A DNA stretch of 64,000 nt from Fluviicola chungangensis (lineage in GTDB: Bacteria; Bacteroidota; Bacteroidia; Flavobacteriales_D; Crocinitomicaceae): NCBI RefSeq assembly GCF_007558725.1, contig NZ_VLPL01000003.1, forward strand, positions 62,001 through 126,000, read 5' to 3'. Under the pieces are notes generated by a model. That model had not been told where the DNA came from. It was given only the letters and a program-made list of their open reading frames with translations, and did no database searches. Positions 62,597-64,000 of the stretch are shown here, one piece after another. A program made the position numbers and the translations under genes. Within the stretch, counting starts at the first letter, position 1; each line of letters starts with the position of its first letter.

Positions 62597-62670
62597 AAAT
62601 TTTGTTTTAGGATTAAAAAGTTGGTTTTCAAGGATGTTTTTATCTAAATTAAATAAGAAAGAGAAAACAA

Positions 62671-63045
62671 ATGAGCTTAAAGCCAATAGATATTCGAGAA
62701 AGAACTTTTCAATTTGCACTTCAAACTTTTAGGATTTGTGAGCAAATAAATGAAGTAGAAAAACAATTTATTATAACAAAACAACTTGCTAAATCTGCTT
62801 CTTCGGTCGGAGCTAATGTTCGGGAAGCAAGAAATGCAGAAAGCAAAAACGACTTTATTCATAAGTTATCAATTGCGCTTAAAGAATGCGATGAGTCAAT
62901 TTACTGGATGGAGTTATTGATAGAATTAAGTAAGTCAAAAAAGGAAGAACTAATAGAATTGAGGAAGGAGTCAGATCAAGTAATGAGAATTTTAAGCGCT
63001 ATTATTATAAAGTCGAAGGCAAATTCCACATGGATTAAACGATAA
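62671..63045 (+). CDS. Four-helix-bundle protein, S23/IVP family
   Basis: A 124-residue, all-helical, highly charged protein with the family pattern: FQFALQTFRICEQIN, QLAKSASSVGANVREARNAES, KLSIALKECDESIYWMELL. The family includes proteins encoded in intervening sequences of 23S rRNA genes and the bAvd proteins of diversity-generating retroelements; most members have unknown function. Here the gene is flanked by inverted repeats (62568-62596 and 63048-63065) and separates two operon partners, which fits insertion as a mobile cassette. Base composition is AT-rich compared with its neighbours. Confidence 0.88.
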   Translation: MSLKPIDIRERTFQFALQTFRICEQINEVEKQFIITKQLAKSASSVGANVREARNAESKNDFIHKLSIALKECDESIYWMELLIELSKSKKEELIELRKESDQVMRILSAIIIKSKANSTWIKR

Positions 63046-63047
63046 TC

Positions 63048-63065
63048 CTCTTTTCAATTCTCCAT
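63048..63065. repeat. Right inverted repeat of the S23-type element
   Basis: Complementary to the left repeat at 62568-62596. The extended right flank (63047-63081) also matches 18911-18945 at 31 of 35 positions. Confidence 0.6.
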
Positions 63066-63085
63066 TTTAAATTTTCAATTAAAAG

Positions 63086-63964
63086 ATGCGTTTGGAAATA
63101 CTAAAAACATACAAAATCTTCATCGGCGGAGCATTCCCGCGCACGGAATCCGGAAGGTATTATACACCGCTTGATAAGAAAGGACAGCCATTGGCAAATA
63201 TGTGCCTGTCGTCCAGGAAAGATTTTAGAAACGCGGTGGTTGCTGCCCGAAAAGCATTCGGATCCTGGTCTGAGAAAACAGCTTTTAACCGCGGACAAAT
63301 CTTGTATCGTATTGCGGAAATGCTGGAAGGGCGCAAAGCCCAATTCGTAGAAGAATTAGTGAAGCAAGGGAGCACAGATGCAAAAGCGAAGCAGGAAGTA
63401 GAGCTGGCAATCGACCGCTGCGTGTATTATGCGGGTTGGTGTGATAAGTACCAGCAGGTATTCTCTTCGGTGAATCCGGTTGCGAGCAGCCATTTCAATT
63501 TCTCGGCTTTGGAACCAATGGGAGTTGTTGGAATTATCGCCCCGCAAGCAAACGGACTGATCGGTTTGGTTTCAACTATTTTACCGGTTATTGCCGGTGG
63601 AAATGCGTGCGTTGTTTTAGCTTCGGAGAATTTACCCTTGTGTGCGATTACCTTTGCTGAAGTATTGGCAACTTCTGATTTGACAGGTGGAGTGGTGAAC
63701 ATCCTGACTGGAACCGAGAAAGAATTGGTAGAGCAATTCCACAGTCACATGGATGTGAATGCTGTGGTTTATGCCGGTGGAAATAGAGAATATGGGTTGG
63801 CGATTGAATCCGGTGCGGATTGCAACGTGAAACGGGTATTTATCTATGAAAATGATTTCACCAAAGAAACAGACGAAAATCCGTATTACATCACCGATCT
63901 GCAGGAACTGAAAACAACCTGGCACCCGATTGAAAATGTGGGTGGGGCGACGAGTAGTTACTAG
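63086..63964 (+). CDS. Short aldehyde dehydrogenase-like protein, probably inactive
   Basis: 292 residues covering only the coenzyme-binding half of an ALDH. The N-terminal pattern is clear (YKIFIGGAFPRTESGRYY, AVVAARKAFGSWSEKTAFNRG). The Asn and Lys coenzyme motifs are changed (IIAPQANGLIG in place of PWN; VLASENLPL in place of VKPAE), and the catalytic Cys/Glu half is absent. The protein ends at GGATSSY with a normal stop codon, so it is not cut by the window. It lies in the deoC operon as a partner of the full-length enzyme; a pseudoenzyme or regulatory subunit is likely. Confidence 0.8.
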   Translation: MRLEILKTYKIFIGGAFPRTESGRYYTPLDKKGQPLANMCLSSRKDFRNAVVAARKAFGSWSEKTAFNRGQILYRIAEMLEGRKAQFVEELVKQGSTDAKAKQEVELAIDRCVYYAGWCDKYQQVFSSVNPVASSHFNFSALEPMGVVGIIAPQANGLIGLVSTILPVIAGGNACVVLASENLPLCAITFAEVLATSDLTGGVVNILTGTEKELVEQFHSHMDVNAVVYAGGNREYGLAIESGADCNVKRVFIYENDFTKETDENPYYITDLQELKTTWHPIENVGGATSSY

Positions 63965-64000
63965 GTAAGTAATTTTGAAACTTGCAAAATTTACATACTT

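Noticed and set aside
62671-63045. Diversity-generating retroelement accessory gene (avd)
   Set aside because: The fold is the same, but there is no reverse transcriptase and no template or variable repeat in the window.

Overview
The window reads as an ordinary chromosomal stretch of a Bacteroidota bacterium, most likely order Flavobacteriales and close to the Crocinitomicaceae / Fluviicola group. The reasons are family-level. Many Sec signal peptides are followed by type IX secretion (T9SS) C-terminal sorting domains. There is a CHU_C (type B) secreted protein next to a PorP/SprF partner, a PorG-like DUF6089 protein, an IPExxVDY protein next to pyruvate kinase, and promoters of the Bacteroidota form TAnnTTTG. 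No rRNA, tRNA, CRISPR array, integrase or transposase was found.

Layout. 1-2384 is the end of infB. 2451-5321 holds a secreted M43 metalloprotease and a lipoprotein. 5409-13435 is a surface-glycan region: LETM1/TerB-like protein, acyltransferase, GH114-like lipoprotein, GT4 glycosyltransferase, FkbM methyltransferase, flippase and GalE. 13422-18867 is an outer-membrane protein followed by the elongasome genes mreC, mreD, mrdA and rodA. 18943-24408 holds DUF2490 and lipoprotein genes, then a large CotH/lamin-tail/TSP3 secreted protein with its PorP/SprF partner. 24714-29003 is purH, a secreted protein and mreB. 29136-31564 is a small regulator with a histidine kinase, then MarC and PurN. 31725-40784 is the fatty-acid cluster acpP-fabF-rnc and then IPExxVDY-pyk. 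About 4.8 kb of secreted-protein and lipoprotein genes lie between rnc and the IPExxVDY gene. 40872-49115 holds secreted proteins, a DEAD-box helicase, asd and a PorG-like barrel. 49216-54668 is a seven-gene minus-strand cytochrome oxidase accessory operon (ctaB, two subunit III genes, subunit IV, two Sco-like proteins, DUF420). 54669-55166 is a long gap that probably contains a small RNA. 55167-59851 is a DUF4382 lipoprotein, then cysQ with two Wzi/RemB-like barrels. 60129-63964 is deoC with two aldehyde dehydrogenases, split by a four-helix-bundle (S23/IVP-type) gene with inverted-repeat flanks.

How the genes work together. The core genes cover translation, purine and fatty-acid synthesis, cell-wall elongation, respiration and glycolysis. 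The accessory genes are mostly cell-surface: secreted adhesins or enzymes, lipoproteins and glycan synthesis. The least explained items are the small repeats and palindromes between genes, the S23 element together with a possible end-only relative near 18.9 kb, the small-RNA candidate near 54.9 kb, an 8-bp tandem repeat upstream of the helicase promoter, and the catalytically incomplete second aldehyde dehydrogenase. I found no clear-cut new defence or mobile system. All functions are assigned by reading motifs, without database searches.
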